A stretch of DNA of 11,767 nucleotides from an uncultured Bacilli bacterium. GTDB lineage: Bacteria; Bacillota_I; Bacilli_A; RF39; UBA660. The notes beneath the pieces are model-generated. The model was given only the letters and a program-made list of their open reading frames with translations. It ran no database searches and was not told the DNA's origin. The position numbers and the translations under genes were made by a program. Every line of letters starts with the position of its first letter. Position 1 is the stretch's first letter. Positions 6,578-11,767 of the stretch are shown piece after piece. Location: contig CANQMC010000034.1 of NCBI GenBank assembly GCA_947624855.1, forward strand, positions 1-11,767. Reading direction: 5' to 3'.

Positions 6578-7667
6578 AGATTAATTTAATTAAGATTTCA
6601 TTCATGACATATAACTTTTTAGGATTTATAAAAACATAACCATCTTTATAAATTAAATCACCAGTTTTTATTAAAGGTTTTATTGGAAAAATATTTTGCA
6701 TATTTTCTTCAAATTTATCATAAAAAGTTTCTAAATTTATTCCTTTTAATAATCTAAAACCTAAAATTAATTCATTTTCCATATTATCTACTTTACTCAT
6801 TAAAGATTTAGAACTAACAAAGTTTCCTTTTAAATATTCCGTAAGACTTTTAGTATTTTCATAACGAATAGCAGCAACATAACCACTAGCACCACAGCCA
6901 AAACCATAATATTCTTCATTGTGCCAATAAGTTAAATTATGTTTTGATTCATAACCTTTTTTGGCAAAATTAGATATTTCATAATGTTCATAGCCTTTTT
7001 TCTTTAATTTTTTACATATTAATTCATACATTTTTAAATCATGTTCTTCTTCAATAGGTTTTATTTTATTTAAACCTACTAAAGTATTTTTTTCAATTAT
7101 TAAACTATAAGTACTAATGTGTTCTGGTTTTAATTTTAAGATTAAACTTAAATCTTTATTAAGAATTTTTAAATTTTCATTTGGTATAGCATACATTAAA
7201 TCTAAATTAATATTTTTAAAACCAATATTACGTGCTAATTCAATTTTAGTTTTAGCTTCTTTAAAAGTACAATTTCGATTCATGAATTTTAGTTTTTCAG
7301 CATTAAAACTTTCAATTCCGATACTTAACCTATTTACTTTATTTTCATATAATATTTTTAATTTTTCTTCTTCAATATCTTTTAGATTACATTCAAAAGT
7401 AAATTCTAAATTGGGACTTAATTTAAATTTATTTAAAACTTTAAATAAAGATTCTAATTCATTAATATTTAAACATGAGGGAGTTCCTCCCCCAATATAA
7501 AGGGTTTCTATTTCTTCTCCTAAATAATTATTTTCTATTTCTTCTTCTAATCTTTTAAGATATGGTTCTATCCATTCATGATTATAAACTACTTTACAAA
7601 AATCACAATAGGAACATATATTATCACAAAAAGGAATGTGAATATATACTGCTTTTATTTTATCCAT
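6576..7667 (-). CDS. hemW: HemW-type radical SAM heme chaperone
   Basis: HemW belongs to the HemN-like radical SAM enzymes and is thought to deliver heme to membrane or respiratory proteins; it is often misnamed coproporphyrinogen III oxidase. The 363-residue product starts with the iron-sulfur motif HIPFCDNICSYCDFC: Cys14, Cys18 and Cys21 (CX3CX2C) would bind the 4Fe-4S cluster, and Cys24 replaces the Asn common in HemW. The GGGTPS motif (59-64) binds S-adenosylmethionine, and an LDLMYAIPNE stretch and a C-terminal HemN-like domain follow. It is a little shorter than usual (375-400). ATG at 7667 is two bases after the lepA stop, with GGGGAGG (7675-7681) in the lepA 3' end, so translation is coupled. 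lepA-hemW is a conserved pair in Bacillota. Whether this organism makes heme cannot be judged here. Confidence 0.9.
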   Translation of the reverse strand: MDKIKAVYIHIPFCDNICSYCDFCKVVYNHEWIEPYLKRLEEEIENNYLGEEIETLYIGGGTPSCLNINELESLFKVLNKFKLSPNLEFTFECNLKDIEEEKLKILYENKVNRLSIGIESFNAEKLKFMNRNCTFKEAKTKIELARNIGFKNINLDLMYAIPNENLKILNKDLSLILKLKPEHISTYSLIIEKNTLVGLNKIKPIEEEHDLKMYELICKKLKKKGYEHYEISNFAKKGYESKHNLTYWHNEEYYGFGCGASGYVAAIRYENTKSLTEYLKGNFVSSKSLMSKVDNMENELILGFRLLKGINLETFYDKFEENMQNIFPIKPLIKTGDLIYKDGYVFINPKKLYVMNEILIKLI

Positions 7668-7669
7668 TT

Positions 7670-9466
7670 TTAATCCTCCCCGCTTAAGACTGCTAAAAAG
7701 GCTTCTTGAGGTACTTCAACATTGCCGACCATTTTCATTCTTTTTTTACCTTCTTTTTGTTTCTCTAAAAGTTTTCTTTTACGAGAAATATCTCCTCCAT
7801 AACATTTAGCTAAAACATTTTTACGCATAGCACTAATGGTTTCTCGGGCAATTACTTTACTTCCTACACTTGCTTGAATTGGTAATTCAAACATTTGTCT
7901 TGGGATTAATTCTTTTAATTTTTTGACAATACTTCGACCTCTTTGATAAGCAAAATCTTTATGAACAATAATTGATAAAGCATCAACGGGTTTACTATTT
8001 AATAAAATATCCATTTTAACTAAATCAGATACTCTATAACCACATATTTCATAATCAAAAGAAGCATAACCTTTAGTATAACTTTTTAATTTATCAAAAA
8101 AATCATATACTATTTCCGATAAAGGTATTTCATAATGAATATTAACTCTTACTTCATCAATATATTCCATTGTTTTATATATTCCTCTTTTATTTTGACA
8201 TAATTCCATAATAGAACCTATATATTCACTTGGAACAATAATATTAGTATAAATAAAAGGTTCTTCAATGCTGGAGATAATACTACGATCTGGCATTTTA
8301 TTAGGACTATCTATTTCTATAGTAGTTTCATTGGTTAAAGTAACTTTATAAATTACACTAGGACTGGTCGCTATGATGTCTATGCCAAATTCTCTTTCAA
8401 TTCGAGTCATAATGACATCCATATGTAATAAGCCTAAAAATCCTACTCTAAAGCCAAAACCTAAAGCATCACTAGTTTCTGGTTCATAACTTAAAGCAGC
8501 ATCATTTAATTTTAATTTATTTAAAGCTTCTTTTAAATTTTCAAATTGATTTGGTTCAACTGGAAATAAACCTGAATAAACCATTGGTTTCATGGGCTGA
8601 TAACCTTTTATAGGAAGACGTGCTGGATTTTCACTTAAAGTTATAGTATCTCCTACTTGAACTTTCGTTATATCTTTAATACTAGCACAAACATAACCAA
8701 CAGTTCCAGCTGGTATACTTTCTCTTTTGGTTTCTTTGGGAGTATTTACTCCTAATTCGACAATTTCAAAATCCGTATCAGTTGCCATCATTTTAATTTT
8801 ATCTTTAACTTTTAAAGTGCCACTTACTACTTTTACTAAGGCAATTACTCCTCGATAAGCATCAAAACGACTATCAAAAATTAAAGCTTTAGTTTCATTA
8901 GTATCAGGTATGGTTGGAGCTGGTATCTTTTTAATTATTTCTTCAATTAAATCGGGAACTCCTTCTCCAGTTTTTCCACTTGTTAAAATAATATCTTCTT
9001 CTTTAAAGCCAAAAACTCTTTTTAATTCTTCTTTAACTTTAGGAACATTAGCATTAGGTAAATCTATTTTATTTATAACAGGAATAATTGTTAAATCATT
9101 ATTTAAAGCAAGATATAAATTGGCAATAGTTTGAGCTTCAATTCCTTGAGCAGCATCAACAACTAAAATAGCTCCTTCACACGCGGCAAGACTTCTTGAA
9201 ACTTCATAAGAAAAATCGACATGACCAGGAGTGTCTATTAAATTTAAAGTATATTCTTCTTTATTATAAGTAGTATGAAGTTCAACAGCATTTAATTTTA
9301 TAGTTATGCCTCTTTCTCTTTCTAAATCCATACTATCTAAAACTTGTTCTTTCATTTCTCTTTTATCTATAGCATGCGTATATTCTAAGATTCGATCAGC
9401 AAGAGTACTTTTGCCATGATCAATATGAGCAATGATAGAAAAATTTCTAATATTTTTTGCATTCAT
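7670..9466 (-). CDS. lepA: Elongation factor 4 (LepA)
   Basis: LepA is a ribosome-associated GTPase that affects translocation or initiation, especially under stress. From the chosen start it has 598 residues, the usual size. The G domain shows AHIDHGKST (13-21, G1), RGITI (52-56, G2), DTPGH (78-82, G3) and NKID (132-135, G4). EF-G-like domains II, III and V follow, and the LepA-specific C-terminal domain ends with [24 protein letters not shown] sequence, KMVGNVEVP and an AFLAVL tail. The frame opens at a GTG at 9475, but that GTG is part of the AGAGGTG ribosome binding site (9473-9479); the ATG at 9466, six bases further, is the real start, with the same SD and spacing as rnhC. It heads lepA-hemW. 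Confidence 0.96.
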   Translation of the reverse strand: MNAKNIRNFSIIAHIDHGKSTLADRILEYTHAIDKREMKEQVLDSMDLERERGITIKLNAVELHTTYNKEEYTLNLIDTPGHVDFSYEVSRSLAACEGAILVVDAAQGIEAQTIANLYLALNNDLTIIPVINKIDLPNANVPKVKEELKRVFGFKEEDIILTSGKTGEGVPDLIEEIIKKIPAPTIPDTNETKALIFDSRFDAYRGVIALVKVVSGTLKVKDKIKMMATDTDFEIVELGVNTPKETKRESIPAGTVGYVCASIKDITKVQVGDTITLSENPARLPIKGYQPMKPMVYSGLFPVEPNQFENLKEALNKLKLNDAALSYEPETSDALGFGFRVGFLGLLHMDVIMTRIEREFGIDIIATSPSVIYKVTLTNETTIEIDSPNKMPDRSIISSIEEPFIYTNIIVPSEYIGSIMELCQNKRGIYKTMEYIDEVRVNIHYEIPLSEIVYDFFDKLKSYTKGYASFDYEICGYRVSDLVKMDILLNSKPVDALSIIVHKDFAYQRGRSIVKKLKELIPRQMFELPIQASVGSKVIARETISAMRKNVLAKCYGGDISRKRKLLEKQKEGKKRMKMVGNVEVPQEAFLAVLSGED

Positions 9467-9482
9467 ATATAACACCTCTTTA

Positions 9483-9511
9483 ATTATATCAATAAATTAA
9501 AAAAGATTAAA
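9483..9511 (-). promoter_or_regulatory. Possible promoter of lepA-hemW
   Basis: TATAAT (9488-9483) with a weak -35-like TTTAAT (9511-9506) at 17 bp. The start site would be about 9476, inside the Shine-Dalgarno (9473-9479), so either the start is slightly earlier or the promoter is wrong. The -35 lies in the hairpin arm of the preceding terminator. Confidence 0.4.
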
Positions 9512-9553
9512 GCCTAAACTTTAAGCTTTAAGTAATTAATTTAAATCTTTTTT
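9499..9553. terminator. Large imperfect hairpin, probable terminator of the MvaI/BcnI-like gene
   Basis: Arm 9499-9513 pairs with 9525-9529 plus 9544-9553, with a 14-base bulge (9530-9543) on one side. Both strands end the stem in six T residues (minus: 9504-9499; plus: 9548-9553), so it could act in either direction. It overlaps the TAA stop (9552-9554) of the upstream gene and the possible lepA -35. The inner loop holds a direct repeat CTTTAAG CTTTAAG. Confidence 0.5.
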
Positions 9554-10232
9554 AGCTTATTTTATTAAACATTTTTAAATAATTTAATGATGATATTTCA
9601 AAATGGGCATCACTATTCTTATTATTCATATTAATATTTAATCTAATTAAACCTTCTTCAATTAATTTAATTATTTCATTAAATGGTTTTAATTCATAAA
9701 ATTCAATATCATAATATTTATAATATTTTTTATTATTAATAATTTTAGGCCAAGCTTTAATATAAACTAAATATTTTCTTTTTTTAGTTAATTTATCTTT
9801 AAAATCTGAAAAATCCCAAAATATTTTTTGTTCAATAAAATTAAAATATTTATCCATGATTAAAAGATATATTTTTTCTTTTTCATAATCTATTTTTAAT
9901 TTAAATAAAAATCTTCCTCCTATGTCAGTAGAACAATTGGCCCCGATATCACAATTAATAATTTTGGATTTTTTGTTATATTCATCATAATAACCATATT
10001 TACTTTTTAATTTTTTTAGTTCTTGATTATTTTTAAGATTTTTATAAATCTTAAAATTATTAATAGTACTATTTTTAATCATAAAATGAATATTATGATA
10101 TTTACTTAAATCCATTAGATCTTCAAACGTTTTATCTACGCTGCCTAATTTATTTCGAGTATCTTTTATGTAGTCCATCCCTTTTATTCTTTTAAATTCT
10201 TTTTCAATTTCTTGTAATCTTTTTGATAACAT
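9552..10232 (-). CDS. MvaI/BcnI restriction endonuclease-like protein, catalytic motif apparently degenerate
   Basis: The 226-residue product resembles the MvaI/BcnI family of monomeric restriction endonucleases, recognised from memory of the family pattern: KLGSVDKTFEDLM near the N-terminus (family GKTLEDLLG), GGRFLFKLKIDYEKEKIYLLI, the W-x-F-x-D segment, YYKYYDIEFYELKPFNEIIKLIEEG (outline only), and a C-terminal SDAH near the family's HDHG. In active members a D...E-x-K core follows the KTLED segment; here the matching stretch reads NIHFMIKNS, keeping the Lys but with Met in place of Glu and no clear Asp. I infer loss or change of nuclease activity. No methyltransferase gene is beside it, unlike a normal restriction-modification pair. 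The frame opens at a TTG at 10277; ATG at 10232 is chosen because AAAGGG (10242-10247) lies nine bases upstream. A strong hairpin surrounds this start. Confidence 0.7.
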   Translation of the reverse strand: MLSKRLQEIEKEFKRIKGMDYIKDTRNKLGSVDKTFEDLMDLSKYHNIHFMIKNSTINNFKIYKNLKNNQELKKLKSKYGYYDEYNKKSKIINCDIGANCSTDIGGRFLFKLKIDYEKEKIYLLIMDKYFNFIEQKIFWDFSDFKDKLTKKRKYLVYIKAWPKIINNKKYYKYYDIEFYELKPFNEIIKLIEEGLIRLNINMNNKNSDAHFEISSLNYLKMFNKIS

Positions 10233-10265
10233 AAAAAACATCCCTTTCTTAAGAATGTTTTTTAT
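10231..10265 (-). promoter_or_regulatory. Hairpin enclosing the ribosome binding site of the MvaI/BcnI-like gene
   Basis: ATAAAAAACAT and ATGTTTTTTAT (10231-10241 and 10255-10265) form a perfect 11-bp stem with a 13-base loop. In the minus-strand RNA the AAAGGG Shine-Dalgarno sits in the loop and the AU of the ATG start lies in the stem base. On the plus strand the second arm ends in six T residues and AT, so a plus-strand terminator is an alternative reading. The loop holds the palindrome TTCTTAAGAA, shared with the stem edge. Confidence 0.55.
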
Positions 10266-10272
10266 ATTAACA
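10264..10272 (-). promoter_or_regulatory. Possible extended -10 promoter of the MvaI/BcnI-like gene
   Basis: TGT followed by TAATAT (10269-10264) reads on the minus strand; the -35 position (CAAATT) is poor. Transcription would start near 10257, inside the left arm of the hairpin around the start codon, so only transcripts from further upstream would carry the whole hairpin. Confidence 0.3.
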
Positions 10273-10293
10273 CACAAAATGCGCGAAATTTGT

Positions 10294-10311
10294 CGAATAT
10301 TGTAATATTTG
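10294..10311. promoter_or_regulatory. 18-bp dyad, possible operator
   Basis: CGAATATT and AATATTTG flank a central GT, giving an inverted repeat with seven of eight positions matched. It lies in the 89-bp gap between the thioredoxin-fold gene and the start of the MvaI/BcnI-like gene, just upstream of the latter's possible -35. There is no T tract, so it does not look like a terminator. It does not match an operator I know. Confidence 0.35.
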
Positions 10312-10321
10312 CTAAATTTTT

Positions 10322-10936
10322 TTATTTCATGTATTTTTCTATGATTGATTTAATATTATCAGCTTCTTTATAACCGAAGAAACCATCAACCATTTTACCA
10401 TTTTTTATAACTATAACAGTTGGAGTATAACCATAATTTAATAAGAAATTACCATAAGTATCTTCTTTCTTTTCAGTTTTACCTTCAGAATTTGATACAT
10501 TTAGTTCTGTTTTTTTATCAAATTTTTTGGCTAAATCGGCTAATTCTTGATTCCAATATGACCAATCTTTATCAATTGTACTCATTTCTACAGCTAAATA
10601 ATCAGTAGTATAATTTAATTCTTCTTGAATTTGAGTTAAAATTGGTACTGTTTGTTGACAATATTCACAGTCGCTTCGACCAATATATAAAACATGAGTA
10701 CCTTTATCTTTAAATAAAGCAAGAGCTCCATCAACATCAACTTCATTAAATTTACTTACATCATAGTTTTCATTAGAAATTGTTTGATTATTATTACTAT
10801 CAGTTGTTTCTCTAGTGGTTACATTTCCTCCTTTAAAATATAAACCTATAACCGCTATTAGTAAAACTATAAAACCAATTGCCACTATTATAGTTAAATT
10901 TTTTAATTTTTGCTCAATAGCATTTTGTTCATTCAT
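10322..10936 (-). CDS. Membrane-anchored thioredoxin-fold protein
   Basis: This is probably an extracytoplasmic thiol-disulfide protein tethered to the membrane; the partner is unknown. From the chosen start it has 204 residues: one N-terminal hydrophobic helix (about 13-34) used as a signal anchor, a Ser/Thr/Asn-rich spacer, and a thioredoxin-like domain (about 57-204). The redox motif is CEYC (90-93) in GRSDCEYCQQTVP, and the cis-Pro loop is YTPT (Pro172), followed by VIVIKNGKMVDGFFGY. An insertion of about 50 residues lies between. It resembles thioredoxin-family and bacteriocin-transport-accessory-like proteins of Bacilli, but I cannot name it further. The frame opens at 10984; ATG at 10936 is chosen for the strong AGGAGG six bases upstream and because it gives a clean anchor. 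It has its own promoter and sits between a pilin-like gene and the restriction-like gene. Confidence 0.85.
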   Translation of the reverse strand: MNEQNAIEQKLKNLTIIVAIGFIVLLIAVIGLYFKGGNVTTRETTDSNNNQTISNENYDVSKFNEVDVDGALALFKDKGTHVLYIGRSDCEYCQQTVPILTQIQEELNYTTDYLAVEMSTIDKDWSYWNQELADLAKKFDKKTELNVSNSEGKTEKKEDTYGNFLLNYGYTPTVIVIKNGKMVDGFFGYKEADNIKSIIEKYMK

Positions 10937-10955
10937 AAAATCCCTCCTAAATATT

Positions 10956-10984
10956 ATTATACTATTAAAAAAAGCTAAAATCAA
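10956..10984 (-). promoter_or_regulatory. Predicted promoter of the thioredoxin-fold gene
   Basis: TTGATT (10984-10979) and TATAAT (10961-10956) are 17 bp apart. The -35 overlaps the TGA stop of the pilin-like gene (10981-10983) and lies in the loop of its terminator hairpin. The start site would be near 10949, about a dozen bases before the ATG. Confidence 0.65.
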
Positions 10985-11001
10985 TCAACTAATGTAGCTT
11001 T
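10967..11001 (-). terminator. Probable intrinsic terminator of the pilin-like gene
   Basis: AAAGCTA (11001-10995) pairs with TAGCTTT (10977-10971) across a 17-base loop, and T residues run to 10967. The long loop makes it weaker than the others. It overlaps the stop codon and the next promoter. Confidence 0.5.
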
Positions 11002-11349
11002 TACATCTTTTTTGTTTTCATTTAATTCTAGCTTTATTTTATTTTCATTATAGACTATTTTATTATCACTGGGATCAGTAATTAAGCCTTCATTATTACC
11101 AAGTAAAAAACCTTTTGTTACAAGATCATTTACAGTTATAAATGTTGTATTTGTTTCTTTAAAAATATCTAAATTTGCTAAAGCATATTCTTGGGCTTGA
11201 AGTTCTATCATATTTTTTACTTCAGATTTGGCTTCAGCATTATCCATTACAAAAGCATATGATGCTTTATTTACTGTAATAAAAGCGACAATCCCCAATA
11301 AAACTATAACAACTAAAATTTCAATTTTTGTATATCCATGCTTATTCAT
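10981..11349 (-). CDS. Type IV pilin-like protein (ComGC or pseudopilin type)
   Basis: This is a small secreted or pilus-forming protein with a class III (prepilin) leader. The 122-residue product starts MNKHGYTKIEILVVIVLLG: the short basic leader ends at Gly5, the mature protein would start at Tyr6, and Glu10 is the conserved +5 Glu; a hydrophobic helix (about 11-27) follows. The usual GFTLIE is GYTKIE here, with a Lys where Leu is normal. The rest is a soluble region without cysteines, so it differs from the disulfide-bearing Bacillus ComGC. No prepilin peptidase or ComGA/ComGB genes are in the window. ATG at 11349 has AAGGTGG (11354-11360) four bases upstream. With comEA and comEC in the same window a role in DNA uptake is possible, but a general secretion pseudopilin is equally allowed. 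Confidence 0.8.
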   Translation of the reverse strand: MNKHGYTKIEILVVIVLLGIVAFITVNKASYAFVMDNAEAKSEVKNMIELQAQEYALANLDIFKETNTTFITVNDLVTKGFLLGNNEGLITDPSDNKIVYNENKIKLELNENKKDVKATLVD

Positions 11350-11365
11350 TTTACCACCTTTATTA

Positions 11366-11374
11366 AGTATAACA
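11366..11374 (-). promoter_or_regulatory. Possible extended -10 promoter of the pilin-like gene
   Basis: TGT followed by TATACT (11371-11366) reads on the minus strand. The expected -35 position falls in a run of T residues (11394-11389) that is also the T tract of the preceding terminator. Only the extended -10 supports it. Confidence 0.4.
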
Positions 11375-11388
11375 TAAAGTTTTAAAAG

Positions 11389-11430
11389 AAAAAAGTATTT
11401 ATAGTTATTTTTTTAAACTTAAATACTTTT
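11389..11430 (-). terminator. Intrinsic terminator of the glycosylase-like gene
   Basis: An 11-bp perfect A/T-rich stem (11430-11420 with 11401-11391, loop of 18) runs into six T residues (11394-11389) on the minus strand. It includes the last codons and TAA stop (11405-11407) of the gene. Confidence 0.65.
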
Positions 11431-11767
11431 CTGTTAAAGATTCTAAATTAAATCGAGCATTTAAAGGACTAGTACTTGGTAAATATGTGGCTTCTTGATG
11501 AGTTTTATTTTTAATTAATTTATTATATAAATTATAGGCTGTTTTACCATTTACAAATATATGATGAATCTTACTATTATTTATAATAGATGTAATATCA
11601 TTTGGAATAACATTTTTAATACTTAAATCACTAGAACCTTTAATATCACAAACTTTACAAACATCAAATAAAGCAATATGATGTTTTTTTAAAAGTTGTG
11701 TTAAACTTAATGACTGATAAACAAAAAAGTGGTAAAATAGAAACGCCAAACAAAATGTAGAAGGGAG
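11405..11767 (-). CDS. DNA-deoxyinosine glycosylase family protein, 5' end outside the window
   Basis: This is the C-terminal part of a uracil-DNA-glycosylase-superfamily repair enzyme of the DNA-deoxyinosine (hypoxanthine) glycosylase type, which removes deaminated bases. The visible part has the family stretch LKKHHIALFDVCK, then CDIKGSSDLSIKNVIPNDI, the IFVNGKTAYNLY segment, and YLPSTSPLNARF, the C-terminal motif that contacts DNA. Full-length members have about 160-170 residues; about 120 are visible. The frame stays open to the right edge, so the TTG at 11749 is probably not the start. The first visible residues (LPSTFCLAF) would correspond to the family's PxNxFW region but match it poorly; an edge problem, divergence or a broken N-terminus are all possible. 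The catalytic N-terminal motif is not in the window. The gene ends in a terminator overlapping its stop. Confidence 0.75.
   Translation of the reverse strand, partial: LPSTFCLAFLFYHFFVYQSLSLTQLLKKHHIALFDVCKVCDIKGSSDLSIKNVIPNDITSIINNSKIHHIFVNGKTAYNLYNKLIKNKTHQEATYLPSTSPLNARFNLESLTEKYLSLKK

Noticed and set aside
7670..9475. lepA starting at GTG 9475
   Set aside because: That GTG belongs to the AGAGGTG ribosome binding site of the ATG at 9466, which gives the standard family N-terminus.
643..10997. Open frames of 60-127 codons antisense to the long genes (for example 7117-7500 plus and 1381-1644 minus)
   Set aside because: They lie wholly inside well-supported genes, lack convincing ribosome binding sites, and encode low-complexity or antisense-type hydrophobic sequences.
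393..11349. Mollicute genetic code with TGA as Trp
   Set aside because: The Trp codons checked (trxA, restriction-like gene) are TGG, and the genes ending in TGA would gain only two or three codons by readthrough.

Overview
The window looks like chromosomal, mostly housekeeping DNA from a very A+T-rich Bacillota (Bacilli-type) bacterium; G+C is roughly a quarter by eye. RNase HIII, a TBP-like RNase HIII N-domain, HolA, the ComEA/ComEC uptake pair, LepA followed by HemW, and AGGAGG/AGAGGTG ribosome binding sites all fit this. The Trp codons I checked are TGG, and two genes end in TGA, so I see no sign of the mollicute TGA=Trp code. A reduced-genome uncultured Bacilli lineage is my guess, not a demonstrated fact.

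Layout, left to right. Positions 1-70 hold a G+C-rich run of back-to-back hairpins that no gene explains. A minus-strand pair, trxA and a cvpA-like gene, is divergent from rnhC on the plus strand. rnhC converges on holA. The minus-strand operon comEA-comEC-holA (5935 down to 2135) encodes the DNA receptor and channel of natural transformation plus the polymerase III delta subunit. Its promoter is very close to consensus. Directly upstream lie four tandem 23-bp units, each an 18-bp dyad plus a 5-bp linker, which look like an undescribed operator array. Further right, all on the minus strand, are a small membrane protein with a cadherin-like beta-sandwich, hemW, lepA, a solitary MvaI/BcnI-type restriction-endonuclease-like protein whose catalytic residues look degraded, a membrane-anchored thioredoxin-fold protein, a type IV pilin-like protein, and the 3' part of a DNA-deoxyinosine-glycosylase-family gene that runs off the right edge.

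How it fits together. The competence theme (ComEA, ComEC, a pilin-like protein) sits beside replication and repair genes (holA, rnhC, a glycosylase) and translation or cofactor genes (lepA, hemW). The order rnhC | cvpA - trxA resembles a shortened form of the Bacillus subtilis rnhC | zapA-yshB-polX-mutSB ... trxA region. comEA-comEC-holA and lepA-hemW also neighbour each other in Bacillus, but in another order.

The DNA is tightly packed. Several intrinsic terminators overlap the stop codon of the gene they end, several predicted promoters would give leaders starting at or just before the Shine-Dalgarno, and one promoter has its -35 inside the terminator loop of the preceding gene. The most interesting items are the 23-bp dyad array upstream of comEA, the degenerate MvaI/BcnI-like protein with a hairpin around its ribosome binding site, and the hairpin cluster at the left edge. 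No gap exceeds 300 bases; the longest gene-free stretch, 5936-6123, is described below.
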